From an uncultured Neomegalonema sp. (lineage in GTDB: Bacteria; Pseudomonadota; Alphaproteobacteria; Rhodobacterales; Rhodobacteraceae), in NCBI GenBank assembly GCA_937958625.1, contig CALGNO010000087.1, positions 1-52,510 on the forward strand: a DNA stretch of 52,510 nucleotides, given 5' to 3'. The stretch's first letter is position 1. Every line of letters begins with the position of its first letter. A program made the translations under genes and the position numbers. The notes below the pieces were generated by a model, which had not been told where the DNA came from, searched no databases, and was given only the letters and a program-made list of their open reading frames with translations. Below are positions 27,273 through 36,553 of this stretch, piece after piece.

Positions 27273-30200
27273 ATGTTCAGATACCTGACGGCCCTCCTGT
27301 CGATCCTCGCGCTTGCGCCTGCCCATGGGCAGGACGCGGCATCACCGCTGGAGATGCAGACGGTGGCGCCGCTGCCGCTGGCCGGGGCCGGAAAGCCGGA
27401 GGAGGCTCTGGCCGGGGACCGCTTTCTGCTGCCCATGACCCTGCGCAACCGCACCGATGCGCCCATGACGTTGCGGCGGATCGTATTTCAGGTGCCCGAG
27501 GGGATCGAGTTGATCGACCCGGATATCGACGGCGTCGATAATGACCGCGACGGCCTCGTGGATGAGGGCGGCGAAGGGTTCAGCCGCAGCGAGCAAGGCA
27601 CGGTCGCCTGGCGCATCCCCGATGCGGCCCCGCCGATTGCAGCGGGTCAATCCGTCGAGCGCGCCGTCGCCCTGCGCCTGTCCCCCGATGCCGAGCCGGG
27701 ATCGGCCTCGACGCTGACCCTGCGCGCGGCGGCATCGGCGGCGGAAACACCCGTGCGGGTCGAGCAATCGGTGGCCTTTGCCCTGGCCCCGCCCGAGATT
27801 GCAATCAGCGTCGACGATACGTCCCTGCCGCTGGCCTTTGCGGCGACGGACAAGCCGATGCTGCGCGCGGTTCTGACCCTGCCGAGCGGCGAGATCGAGG
27901 GCCTTGGCCTGCGCGTCAGCGGCTCTGCTGCATTGGCGGCGTTCGAGGCGGTGCGGGTCACGACCGGCGCGGGTGTTTCCTGTACCGCTCTGCCCGACGA
28001 TATGGCACAGACGACCTCGATCAATGCCGGTTTCGGAACCTGCGCGGTGGACCGCGCGACCCCGCTCTCCGACCGGACGGTGACGGTCGAGGCGCGGCTG
28101 GCCCTTCGCGATGCTGACCCGTTCGACGGGGCGGCGGCGATTGCCGAGCGCCGCGCACTTTCCCTCGATGCCATGATGATGAAGGGCGATGTGGCCCTTG
28201 GCCCCGAAGCCTCGTTCACTGGCACCCTGACCGGGCCGCTGGTCGGGGCACGGCTGTTGTCGATGACGGAAAAGCCTGTGGATGCCGGGGACGCGGTCGC
28301 CGCGCGGTGGCGCCTCGTCAATCGCGGCGATGCGCCTGCCGAAGGGCTGCGCCTGATCGCCGAAGAAAGCGCGTTCGATTGCGCCAGCATTGCCCTGTTC
28401 GATGGCGACGATGGTGAGGCGTGCGGCGATGGCCTCGCCCTTGCGGCCCTCGACCCGGATGCAGACCGAGAGATCGAGCTGAGCGCGCGGCTGTCGGATG
28501 ATGCGGCGCTCGACGCGGAAACGGCCCTGCGCCTGTCGCAGGTCGGTGATGGCCTTGCGCCGACGCCCTTGCCGCCCGCCGCCCCGGTGCTGATGCTGCC
28601 GCCCGCGCCGTTCCTGTCGGTCGATGCCGATAGCGAGTGGAACGCCGATGGCGAGATCATTACGGCGCGGATCGGTGATGGCGGCTCCGTTCGGTTTTCC
28701 GGCACGTTGCCCGAGGGGCGCTTCGATGCCGCGCTGATCCTGCGCTCGCGGGCGGTGGATGCCGCCACCGGCCTGCCCCTTGCCCCCGCACCGCTGCGCG
28801 TTGATCGGTTCGAGGCGCGGCCCCGGGGCGAGGCGCGCTTCGATGCCAGCGCCGCACCGGTCCTGCGAACCGAGGACGGTTGGAGCATCACCGCCCTGCC
28901 CCTGGCCGATGTCATCGTGCCCATCGCATCGGAGGACGCCGATGCCGCCGGTTATGGCGGGACGGCGCGGCTGGTCTTTCGCGATACCGAGGCCATTCAG
29001 GCCGACCGCCTGATCGAGATCGCCCTGCAACTCGATGTGTTCGGTCGCCAGACCGATGCCGCCGAAAGCGTGGCCGAGGTGTTGGTGGTCGAGCCGTCCC
29101 TTGATCTGACCATGCGCTCGCCCGATACGGATCGCAGCCTCGACCTGCACGAATCCGCGCGCATCGCCACCCTGACCTGCAATCGCGGCCATGCCAGTGC
29201 GCGGTCACTGGTGCTGAAGGTGACGCTGCCCGAAGGCATTGCACTCGATGACCGACAGCCCCCGTCGCTATTCGGGGTTCCGGCGGCGCAGATCGACAAG
29301 CCGGAGGCGGTATTCGCCGCTGATCCGGTCTCGCTGGGCGAGGTGGATTTCGATGCACAAACCGGCGTCCTGCGCGGTGTGCTCGATCCCGAGCGGGTGG
29401 TGTCGCCCGAACGGTGCCTCGCGATGACGTTCGATATTCGGCGGGACGAGATGAACCGACCTGCTCAAGGCAGTGCGACTTTGCTGGCATCCATCGATCC
29501 GTTTACCGGGCGCGACGGGCCAGCGGCGCGGGTTTATCCGGCCATGGGCGGCGGCGAGTTGCGCTTTAGCCTGCCATTCCTGCATTTCGGCCCGGACTCG
29601 GAGGTCGCGCTGAGTACGCAGCGGCTGGTCTCCCACGCCGCCTTGCTAGAGATACCCGAAGCCGCCGGTTCCCATCGCGTTACCCTTTCGACGCGCAGCA
29701 GTGCCGGGTTGGACTGGACGATCCTGCGCGAGGATGACAGCGGCGCGCGAACGCCCTGGCGCGATGGCACTGAGCTGCCTGCGGGCGAGGTCGTGCGCCT
29801 GCGGATGGAGGCGCTGGCCCCGCCCGCACGGCCCTTGGGCTGGACCGATACCACCGTGGTCGAGGCGCTGGCCCTGCCGCGACAGACCGCGCCGCTCGCG
29901 AGTCCGCTGGCCGCCAGCGCCCGGCTGATCACCCGGCGCAGCCAACCCGAAGGCGGGCGCATCGAAGTGACCAAAACCATGGCGCTCGACCGCGATTGCG
30001 ACGGCGGGCTTGGCGATGAGCGGGGGCAGGATGCCCTGTTCGAACCGGTGAAAGATGCCGCGCCGGGGGATTGCGTGATCTTTCGTGTCGCGTTTCGCCA
30101 TGGCGGCGACAAGAGCATGGAACGGATCGTGGTGCGTGATCTGGTCCCCGAAGGCACCATCCTGCGCGAGGGAGCACTGGAGATTGTGCGGCCACCCGAG

Positions 30201-30326
30201 CCGCTGGACGGGTCGGAGATAACGCCCCCCGGCCCCGACTCGCGCGACCTTGTCTGGCGCTTTGACGGGTTGTTTGAACCGGGAGCGGAAGGTGAGGTCG
30301 GCTATGCTGTGCAGTTGCTCGAATAA
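27273..30326 (+). CDS. Large secreted protein with DUF11-type repeats and acidic Ca2+-binding-like loops
   Basis: Signal peptide MFRYLTALLSILALAPAHG; DPDIDGVDNDRDGLVDEGGEG; C-terminal DUF11-like IEVTKTMALDRDCDGG...ALFEPVKDAAPGDCVIFRVAF..MERIVVRDLVPEGTI. Confidence 0.8.
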   Translation: MFRYLTALLSILALAPAHGQDAASPLEMQTVAPLPLAGAGKPEEALAGDRFLLPMTLRNRTDAPMTLRRIVFQVPEGIELIDPDIDGVDNDRDGLVDEGGEGFSRSEQGTVAWRIPDAAPPIAAGQSVERAVALRLSPDAEPGSASTLTLRAAASAAETPVRVEQSVAFALAPPEIAISVDDTSLPLAFAATDKPMLRAVLTLPSGEIEGLGLRVSGSAALAAFEAVRVTTGAGVSCTALPDDMAQTTSINAGFGTCAVDRATPLSDRTVTVEARLALRDADPFDGAAAIAERRALSLDAMMMKGDVALGPEASFTGTLTGPLVGARLLSMTEKPVDAGDAVAARWRLVNRGDAPAEGLRLIAEESAFDCASIALFDGDDGEACGDGLALAALDPDADREIELSARLSDDAALDAETALRLSQVGDGLAPTPLPPAAPVLMLPPAPFLSVDADSEWNADGEIITARIGDGGSVRFSGTLPEGRFDAALILRSRAVDAATGLPLAPAPLRVDRFEARPRGEARFDASAAPVLRTEDGWSITALPLADVIVPIASEDADAAGYGGTARLVFRDTEAIQADRLIEIALQLDVFGRQTDAAESVAEVLVVEPSLDLTMRSPDTDRSLDLHESARIATLTCNRGHASARSLVLKVTLPEGIALDDRQPPSLFGVPAAQIDKPEAVFAADPVSLGEVDFDAQTGVLRGVLDPERVVSPERCLAMTFDIRRDEMNRPAQGSATLLASIDPFTGRDGPAARVYPAMGGGELRFSLPFLHFGPDSEVALSTQRLVSHAALLEIPEAAGSHRVTLSTRSSAGLDWTILREDDSGARTPWRDGTELPAGEVVRLRMEALAPPARPLGWTDTTVVEALALPRQTAPLASPLAASARLITRRSQPEGGRIEVTKTMALDRDCDGGLGDERGQDALFEPVKDAAPGDCVIFRVAFRHGGDKSMERIVVRDLVPEGTILREGALEIVRPPEPLDGSEITPPGPDSRDLVWRFDGLFEPGAEGEVGYAVQLLE

Positions 30327-30425
30327 CGCGATCCGCCCTTGCCCCGCGCCAAAGGCGGAAAAATCGGGCATGGCCGCCGCGCGCATGATAGGTTTTTTGC
30401 GTCCAACGGTTCCGGGAGAATCCAG

Positions 30426-30857
30426 ATGCGGCGTTTTCTAAGCAGCTTTGCGGTGCTTTGCCTGCTCGCCGGATGCGAGGCGGCGACGACTTATGATTCA
30501 GGGGCCGTTGTGCTCGATATTTCCGAGCCCGAAGCGTTCAATGACCGGCTGGAAACGACCACGACCTTTATCGAGGCGACCGAGGCCATCGAGGCGGGCG
30601 ACTATACGCGGGCCGAGGCTCTGCTCGATAATTCCCTCGCCCAAAAGCCCCGTGACCCCTACGCCCTGCTCGCCATGGGGTCGCTGCACGAGCGTACCGG
30701 GCGGTTTCATGAGGCGGCGGAATACTATCGCAGCGCCGAACGCTATGGATTCGCGGCGGCTGGCCCCCGGATCATTGAGGGAAAGACCGTGCCGAGCGAA
30801 ACCGGTCTGACGGTCAGCGACGCCGCGCGGGAAAACCTTGCGCGGCTGGCACCATAA
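30426..30857 (+). CDS. TPR-containing lipoprotein
   Basis: MRRFLSSFAVLCLLAGCEAA lipobox; AIEAGDYTRAEALLDNSLAQKPRDPYALLAMGSLHERTGRFHEAAEYYRSA. Confidence 0.8.
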   Translation: MRRFLSSFAVLCLLAGCEAATTYDSGAVVLDISEPEAFNDRLETTTTFIEATEAIEAGDYTRAEALLDNSLAQKPRDPYALLAMGSLHERTGRFHEAAEYYRSAERYGFAAAGPRIIEGKTVPSETGLTVSDAARENLARLAP

Positions 30858-31000
30858 CCGCGTACCGGTGCGTTGATCGACCGGCGAAATCCGGATACGG
30901 GCGATCGCCGACACCCGGACGCGATCATTGCCTCGCTTTATGGTAGGAATACCCGGACCACCCTTGAAAATGACCTTTCAGCAGTCTGACAGGCCCCGCC

Positions 31001-31606
31001 ATGAACGATCTTATCGCAACCCCGACGGACGAACAGCCGCTTCACAAGGAAGCGCGGCGCTATCGCTGGTTTGTGCAGGCGTTCGAATATCAGCGCGAGG
31101 CCACCGCCTCGGAAACCGGCAATAGCTACGAGATCGACAGCGAGCGGCTGACCGAAGTTTTCGCCGACTGGCTATCGGCTTTCGAGGCGCAAAAGCCCGA
31201 GGATGCCAAGGACAATATCGCCTATGTCGGGTTTGCGGCGGGGTTGATGCTGCGCTCGTTGATCCGCAACAAACCGGCACGCTGCACGGCAAAGCCCGAG
31301 GATGCGTCGCAGGATAACCCGGCCTATTTCTGGCCCGAGGGTTATCTCTACGTCGCCTTTTGCCTCAATGTGCGGGGGCTGGTTCTGCAATCGGATTTCC
31401 ACGGCGAGCAACAGCCCAGCGCCCTGCTGAATGAAATGCGGACATGGTGGAGTTTTCGCGAGAATGTGTCCGAAGACCCGTCGCTGGCGATTGCCTTTCT
31501 CGACCTATTTGCGGGGGATGAACCGCAATGGCAGATGCCCCAGGTCTTTCATGCCCGCCCGATGAACGCGCTGGAACGGGCGACGAAGCCTCAGTTGGAA
31601 AGCTGA
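31001..31606 (+). CDS. Hypothetical protein
   Basis: 201-aa ORF with RBS-like context and soluble-protein composition; no family recognised. Confidence 0.65.
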   Translation: MNDLIATPTDEQPLHKEARRYRWFVQAFEYQREATASETGNSYEIDSERLTEVFADWLSAFEAQKPEDAKDNIAYVGFAAGLMLRSLIRNKPARCTAKPEDASQDNPAYFWPEGYLYVAFCLNVRGLVLQSDFHGEQQPSALLNEMRTWWSFRENVSEDPSLAIAFLDLFAGDEPQWQMPQVFHARPMNALERATKPQLES

Positions 31607-31641
31607 GACCCCGCGCCTGTCCTGAACTCTGTCGGCGGCGA

Positions 31642-32418
31642 TCAGTTACGCTGACGGCGTTCGCCCCGGCGGCGGTTTGCGGGCAACAGGATCGTGCCGT
31701 CGGCGGCGCGCGCATCTTCACCGCGATTGCGGCGTTCCGCCCTGCGTTCGGCGCGGCGGGCGGCGCGGCGCTCGGCACGGGCAGCGGCGCGATTGTCGGC
31801 CTCGGGCGCAGCAGACTGAACCTCGGCTCGCTCGGCGCGACGCTGACCTCGATTGTTAGTCCCGCGTTCTGCACGGCGTTCGGCGCGAAGGCGCGCAACC
31901 CGCCGCTCGGCATCGCTTTCGGCAAGGCGGGCCGCGCGGCGTTCTTCGCGCTCGGCCTGACGGGCGGCTCTATTGGCGTCATTGCGGGCAGCGCGCGCCT
32001 CGGCCCTTTCGGCGGCGCGGTCGGCCTCGCGGCGGCGTTCGCGTCGTTCCTGGCGAGCCTCCTGGCGCGCTTCACGGTCGTTAAAGCGCCTGCGGTCGGC
32101 CCGGCGCTCTCGTCTGTCGCGGCGGTCACGATGGCTGTGACGGCGGTCGCGGTCATAAAATCCGAAGGCAAACGACGTGGTTACCGGATAGACGGGCGCG
32201 TAATAGGGTTCGGTATAGACCGGCACCGGCTCATAGACCGTCGCCACCGGCGCGGTGTCGTAGGACACAGGATCGCCATAGGCATAGACCGGCTCGCCAT
32301 AAGGATCGCTGTACGTCACCGGCTGATAGGCACCGGGCGCGGGGGCGGCCACACATCCGCCAAGCACAAGGGCCGCCCCGGCAAGGGTCACCCATTTCAG
32401 TCCGTTTCGAATCGACAT
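31642..32418 (-). CDS. Lipoprotein, Tyr/Pro/Val-rich N-terminus and long Arg/Ala/Glu-rich tail
   Basis: MSIRNGLKWVTLAGAALVLGGCVAA lipobox; DPYGEPVYAYGDPVSY...VYEPVPVYTEPYYAPVYP; RRERRADRRRFNDREARQEARQERRERRRE. Confidence 0.75.
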   Translation of the reverse strand: MSIRNGLKWVTLAGAALVLGGCVAAPAPGAYQPVTYSDPYGEPVYAYGDPVSYDTAPVATVYEPVPVYTEPYYAPVYPVTTSFAFGFYDRDRRHSHRDRRDRRERRADRRRFNDREARQEARQERRERRREADRAAERAEARAARNDANRAARQAEREERRAARLAESDAERRVARLRAERRAERGTNNRGQRRAERAEVQSAAPEADNRAAARAERRAARRAERRAERRNRGEDARAADGTILLPANRRRGERRQRN

Positions 32419-32570
32419 CGCATATCCTTTCGTGTCGGCGCGTGGACAGTATCGCATATCCTGCGCCACCGCCTGACACGTCCGTTCATTTTCTTTAACG
32501 TTCCAGAACTGGCTTTCCGTCGGCGGATGGCTAATAAATTCACAACAGACTGAATTTTCGGAGGTTTTCG

Positions 32571-33335
32571 ATGCAACTCGGCGCACCTACACCGGCCATC
32601 GTCACCGGCGGGGCCTCGGGCCTCGGTGAAGCCACCGCGCGAATGCTGGCCGCGCAGGGCTGTGCCGTCTCGATTCTGGATGCCGATGCCGAACGCGGCG
32701 AGCGGGTGGCAACCGAGATCGGCGGCGTCTTCATCCAGACCGATGTGGCCGATGCCGGGGTGGTCGCCGCCGCCCTGCGCACCGCCCGCGAGCGCCATGG
32801 GCAAGAGCGGATCTGCATCAACTGCGCGGGGATTGCGCCGGGGGCGAAGACCGTGGGGCGCGAGGGGGCACATGACCCGGCGCTGTTCGAAAAGACGATC
32901 CGGGTGAACCTGCTGGGCGTATTCAATGTCGCCTCGCAATCGGCTGCGGGGATGGTGGGGGCCGACCCGCTGGAGGGCGGCGAACGCGGGGTGATCGTCA
33001 ATACCGCGTCGATTGCAGCCTATGAGGGGCAGATTGGCCAACTTGCCTATGCCGCATCGAAGGGCGGCGTCGTGTCGATGACCCTGCCCATGGCCCGTGA
33101 CCTCGCCCGCGACCGCGTGCGGGTGATGGGGATCGCGCCGGGGCTGTTTCTGACACCGATGATGCAAGGCTTGCCCGCCGAGGTGCAGGAGTCGCTGGGC
33201 AAGACGGTGCCCTATCCCGACCGCCTCGGCGACCCGGCAGAATTTGCCGCACTCGTGCGCTCGATTGCCGAGAACCCGATGCTGAACGGCGAGGTCATCC
33301 GCCTCGACGGTGCGCTACGCATGGCGCCGAAGTAG
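32571..33335 (+). CDS. SDR oxidoreductase (3-hydroxyacyl-CoA dehydrogenase type-2-like)
   Basis: VTGGASGLGEATARMLAAQG, NCAGIAPG, YAASKGGVVSMTLPMARDLARDRVRVMGIAPGLFLTPM. Confidence 0.9.
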   Translation: MQLGAPTPAIVTGGASGLGEATARMLAAQGCAVSILDADAERGERVATEIGGVFIQTDVADAGVVAAALRTARERHGQERICINCAGIAPGAKTVGREGAHDPALFEKTIRVNLLGVFNVASQSAAGMVGADPLEGGERGVIVNTASIAAYEGQIGQLAYAASKGGVVSMTLPMARDLARDRVRVMGIAPGLFLTPMMQGLPAEVQESLGKTVPYPDRLGDPAEFAALVRSIAENPMLNGEVIRLDGALRMAPK

Positions 33336-33338
33336 CGA

Positions 33339-34211
33339 TCACGCGCGGATTTCTGCACGAACCCATTTCAGAAACGCCTTGAGCGGTTCGCGGTGCGGCG
33401 GGGGGCGGGTCACGATCCAATAGCCGATATCCGTGGCCTCGCCATCGTCGAAAAGGGCCACGACTTCTCCCCTGGCAATGTCGTCGGTGAACCATGTCCG
33501 ACCGGTATTGCCGACGCCCTCTCCCCGGCGGATGGCATCGAGGATCAGGTGACCCGGCAAGTGCAGGATGTTGCGCGCGCCCGGCTCTTCTTCGACGCCG
33601 TGGGCCTTGAGCCAGACCCTGCGCTCGTCCATCCCGAGTTCCTGCACCCAGGGCAGCGCGGCCACATCGGCGGGGGTTTCGACCTTTCGGCCCGCAAGCA
33701 ATGAGGTCGCGGCGAAAACTGCATGGCCGCTTTCCATGACACGCTCGGCATCGAGACCCGGCCAGTCGCCGCCGCCAAATCGAAACGCGACATCGTAGTC
33801 ATCGGCGGCAAGGTCGATGGTCACGCTGGTGGGATTGAGCATGATCTCGATCTCAGGATGGGCGGCTCGGAACGCGCCAAGGCGCGGCATCATCCATTGT
33901 GCGGCAAAACTGGGGGTCAGCGTGATTTTCAGCGGGCGGGTTGCGTCATCCTCGGCCATGGCATCGACGGCGGCCTGCATGGCGGTGAAGCCCTCGGCCA
34001 GCCCCGCCGCCAGCCCCGCACCGCGCGGCGTCGGCGCAACGCCGCGCCCCTCGCGCTGCATCAGTTTGGTGCCGAACCATTCCTCTAGCTTTTTCACCTG
34101 TTGGGCGATGGCGGCGTGGGTGACGTTCAGCTCTCGCGCGGCGGCACTCAGGCTGCCGTGGCGGGCGGCGGCCTCGAAAGCGCGGAGGGAGGTGAGTGGC
34201 GGTAACTTCAT
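33339..34211 (-). CDS. LysR-family regulator (GcvA-like)
   Basis: MKLPPLTSLRAFEAAARHGSLSAAARELNVTHAAIAQQVKKLEEWFGTKLMQREGRG. Confidence 0.93.
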   Translation of the reverse strand: MKLPPLTSLRAFEAAARHGSLSAAARELNVTHAAIAQQVKKLEEWFGTKLMQREGRGVAPTPRGAGLAAGLAEGFTAMQAAVDAMAEDDATRPLKITLTPSFAAQWMMPRLGAFRAAHPEIEIMLNPTSVTIDLAADDYDVAFRFGGGDWPGLDAERVMESGHAVFAATSLLAGRKVETPADVAALPWVQELGMDERRVWLKAHGVEEEPGARNILHLPGHLILDAIRRGEGVGNTGRTWFTDDIARGEVVALFDDGEATDIGYWIVTRPPPHREPLKAFLKWVRAEIRA

Positions 34212-34310
34212 TTGATAGCTGAACTAACAGTTTGGAAAAATCACTGAGTCGCATCGGAGGCCATGGACCTCTAGAAATCAAGCATCGAAACGCGATAGAG
34301 GAATGAAACG

Positions 34311-34625
34311 ATGTTCGATGTTCTCGCTGCAAGTTACATGACCGCCGCCCGCATGGATCATTTTCTGGAACAGGATTTCATGCATCGCCCCCCGCGCGAG
34401 GCCGCTCGCCTGCGCCGTATCCACGGCCTTGACGACCCCAGCATGGGAAGGCAGTTGCGGGGGCGGATCGGCATGGACGGGGCCATCGAGCGGGCACGCA
34501 ACCCGTCACGCATCGCGCGGACACTGCGCGCGGCGGTCGCCGTCGTCGGTACGGGGCTGCGCCGGGTGGGGACTTGGCTGGAAGACGCCGCCAGCACCTC
34601 TTACCGCACCGAAGTCACGCCGTGA
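34311..34625 (+). CDS. Small hypothetical protein divergent from LysR
   Basis: 104-aa ORF, RBS-like gaggaatgaaacg upstream. Confidence 0.55.
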   Translation: MFDVLAASYMTAARMDHFLEQDFMHRPPREAARLRRIHGLDDPSMGRQLRGRIGMDGAIERARNPSRIARTLRAAVAVVGTGLRRVGTWLEDAASTSYRTEVTP

Positions 34626-34688
34626 TCCCGGCGCTTTCCTTTCGCGACCCGGGGGCTTAGCGTCCGGGCACTGCGAGGGAGAGCGCCA

Positions 34689-35642
34689 ATGGCTCAGACT
34701 GCACCACCAGACGCCGCACTGACCGCCGCCGTCACCGAGATCGCCGCCGAGATGGCGGCGGAGACCGAGCGCGGCACCGTCGCCACGTATATCCCGCAAC
34801 TCGCCTGCGTTGATCCGAACCAGTTCGGCCTCGCCGTCGTCACCGCCTCTGGTGCGGTGATCTCTGCCGGGGATGCCGAGGTGGCGTTCTCGATTCAGAG
34901 CGTGTCGAAAGTGTTCACCCTGACGCTCGCCCTCGGTGCGTTGGGCGACGATCTGTGGCAGCGGGTCGGGCGCGAGCCGTCTGGCGACCCGTTCAACTCG
35001 ATCATCCAACTGGAAGCCGAGCGGGGCCGTCCGCGCAATCCGTTCATCAATGCCGGGGCCATCGCGGTCACCGATGCCCTGCTCGGTAAGGGCGAGCCTG
35101 TCGAGGCCGTCGCGGGTATCCTGCATTTCCTGCGCGGTTCGGCGGCGGACGAGCGTATTGCCATCGACGAGGCCGTTGCCCGCTCTGAACGCAGCACGGG
35201 CTTTCGTAACTTCGCCCTCGCCAATTTCATGCGCGACTGGCGGATCGTACAGAACGACCCGGCCCGCACCCTCGATGTCTATTTCCAGCAATGCGCCATC
35301 GCGATGAGTTGTCGGCAACTCGCCATGGCAGGGCGCTATCTGGCGTGGGATGGGCGAACCGGACCGGGGGCAGCGCGGGTGATCTCTGCCGAACGGGCGC
35401 GGCGGATCAATGCGCTGATGCTGACTTGCGGTCATTACGACGGATCGGGCGAGTTCGCCTTTCGCGTCGGGTTGCCGGGAAAAAGCGGCGTCGGCGGCGG
35501 TATTCTCGCCGTGGTGCCGGGGGTCGCCTCGATTGCGGTTTGGTCGCCGGGGCTGAATGCCGTGGGCAATTCGCAGCTTGGCTCGCTCGCGCTGGAGCGG
35601 TTGGCGGCACGAATGGGATGGTCGGTATTCGCGGATGGTTGA
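34689..35642 (+). CDS. glsA: Glutaminase
   Basis: [59 protein letters not shown]. Confidence 0.95.
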   Translation: MAQTAPPDAALTAAVTEIAAEMAAETERGTVATYIPQLACVDPNQFGLAVVTASGAVISAGDAEVAFSIQSVSKVFTLTLALGALGDDLWQRVGREPSGDPFNSIIQLEAERGRPRNPFINAGAIAVTDALLGKGEPVEAVAGILHFLRGSAADERIAIDEAVARSERSTGFRNFALANFMRDWRIVQNDPARTLDVYFQQCAIAMSCRQLAMAGRYLAWDGRTGPGAARVISAERARRINALMLTCGHYDGSGEFAFRVGLPGKSGVGGGILAVVPGVASIAVWSPGLNAVGNSQLGSLALERLAARMGWSVFADG

Positions 35643-35650
35643 ACCGCCTG

Positions 35651-36043
35651 CTACCAGACGCACTGCCAGTTGCCGGAGAGCGACCCGATTGTCATGTCTT
35701 CGCTGATCAGGTCCATATTATAGGCCTCGCAGGTCGCGGCGATCATGCGATCAAAGGGATCGCGGTGGTCGAGGCCGAAAAGTCCGGCGCGCTCGCTGAT
35801 CTCGCCACTGATCGGATAGATGGTGACGCCCGCCTTTTCCAATGCCGCCTCGATGCCCCCGGCGGCATAGCGCGTGACCTCTTTCCAGCTTCCACGTCTC
35901 GCCTTGAAGGTGATTTCGTAGAGCGATCCGGCGCTGGCGCAGAGCATGGCCCCGTGCCGGTCGATGGCCCGGGTCGCCTCGCGGGACAGTTGGCCGTTCC
36001 GCTCATGGATGTAATAGATGAGGGGACCGGTATCCAGGATCAT
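35651..36043 (-). CDS. PIN-domain toxin (VapC-like)
   Basis: MILDTGPLIYYIHERNGQLS...LYEITFKARRG...FGLDHRDPFDRMIAATCEAYNMDLISEDM. Confidence 0.88.
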   Translation of the reverse strand: MILDTGPLIYYIHERNGQLSREATRAIDRHGAMLCASAGSLYEITFKARRGSWKEVTRYAAGGIEAALEKAGVTIYPISGEISERAGLFGLDHRDPFDRMIAATCEAYNMDLISEDMTIGSLSGNWQCVW

Positions 36044-36044
36044 A

Positions 36045-36299
36045 TCAGAGACCCCAGTCGCGCATCGTCTGTTCGTCCGTGGGCGGAATCGTCGGATCGT
36101 AGTTCGGGTCGTCGTCCGTTCCCTCGGGGCGCATGTGGACCGCCGATCCCCAGCCCGGCGCTCGACACGTCGACGGAACATGGGGACGCAGATCCGCGAC
36201 CGGCTTGCCGTTGCGACAGATCGTAACCGTTCCGCCCTGCTCGACGGCGGCGAGAAGTTTCGAAAGCTGGGATTTCGCGTCTTGCACGTTGATTTCCAT
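36045..36299 (-). CDS. Phd/YefM-type antitoxin (VapB-like)
   Basis: MEINVQDAKSQLSKLLAAVEQGGTVTICRNGKPVADLRP. Confidence 0.88.
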   Translation of the reverse strand: MEINVQDAKSQLSKLLAAVEQGGTVTICRNGKPVADLRPHVPSTCRAPGWGSAVHMRPEGTDDDPNYDPTIPPTDEQTMRDWGL

Positions 36300-36364
36300 G
36301 GCACAAGCCTTCCTGTCTGGTCTGGCCAGCAGACTAGACCAAGCAAAGCCCGAATGGAACTCCG

Positions 36365-36553
36365 TTATTTCTTCCGCCGCTTACCGGGTCTCGCCTGCGC
36401 CCGCGCGCCCTTTTGGCGGGAGACGCCGTCTTGCTTGCGGCGCTCGCCCTTTTGCCATGCTTTCCAGAAGACGATGGCGGCGAAGCCGACGATCACAAGA
36501 CCCAGCCCGCCCACGATCAGGGCGGAGAGTGTGGCGATCATCTCGGCGGTCAT
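36365..36553 (-). CDS. 62-aa single-TM basic-tail protein
   Basis: MTAEMIATLSALIVGGLGLVIVGFAAIVFWKAWQKGERRKQ; ATGA overlap with upstream amidinotransferase stop. Confidence 0.55.
   Translation of the reverse strand: MTAEMIATLSALIVGGLGLVIVGFAAIVFWKAWQKGERRKQDGVSRQKGARAQARPGKRRKK

Noticed and set aside
27342-29192. 616-aa and 425-aa minus-strand ORFs within the DUF11-protein region
   Set aside because: Spurious antisense frames; the plus strand has a signal peptide and a full-length frame.
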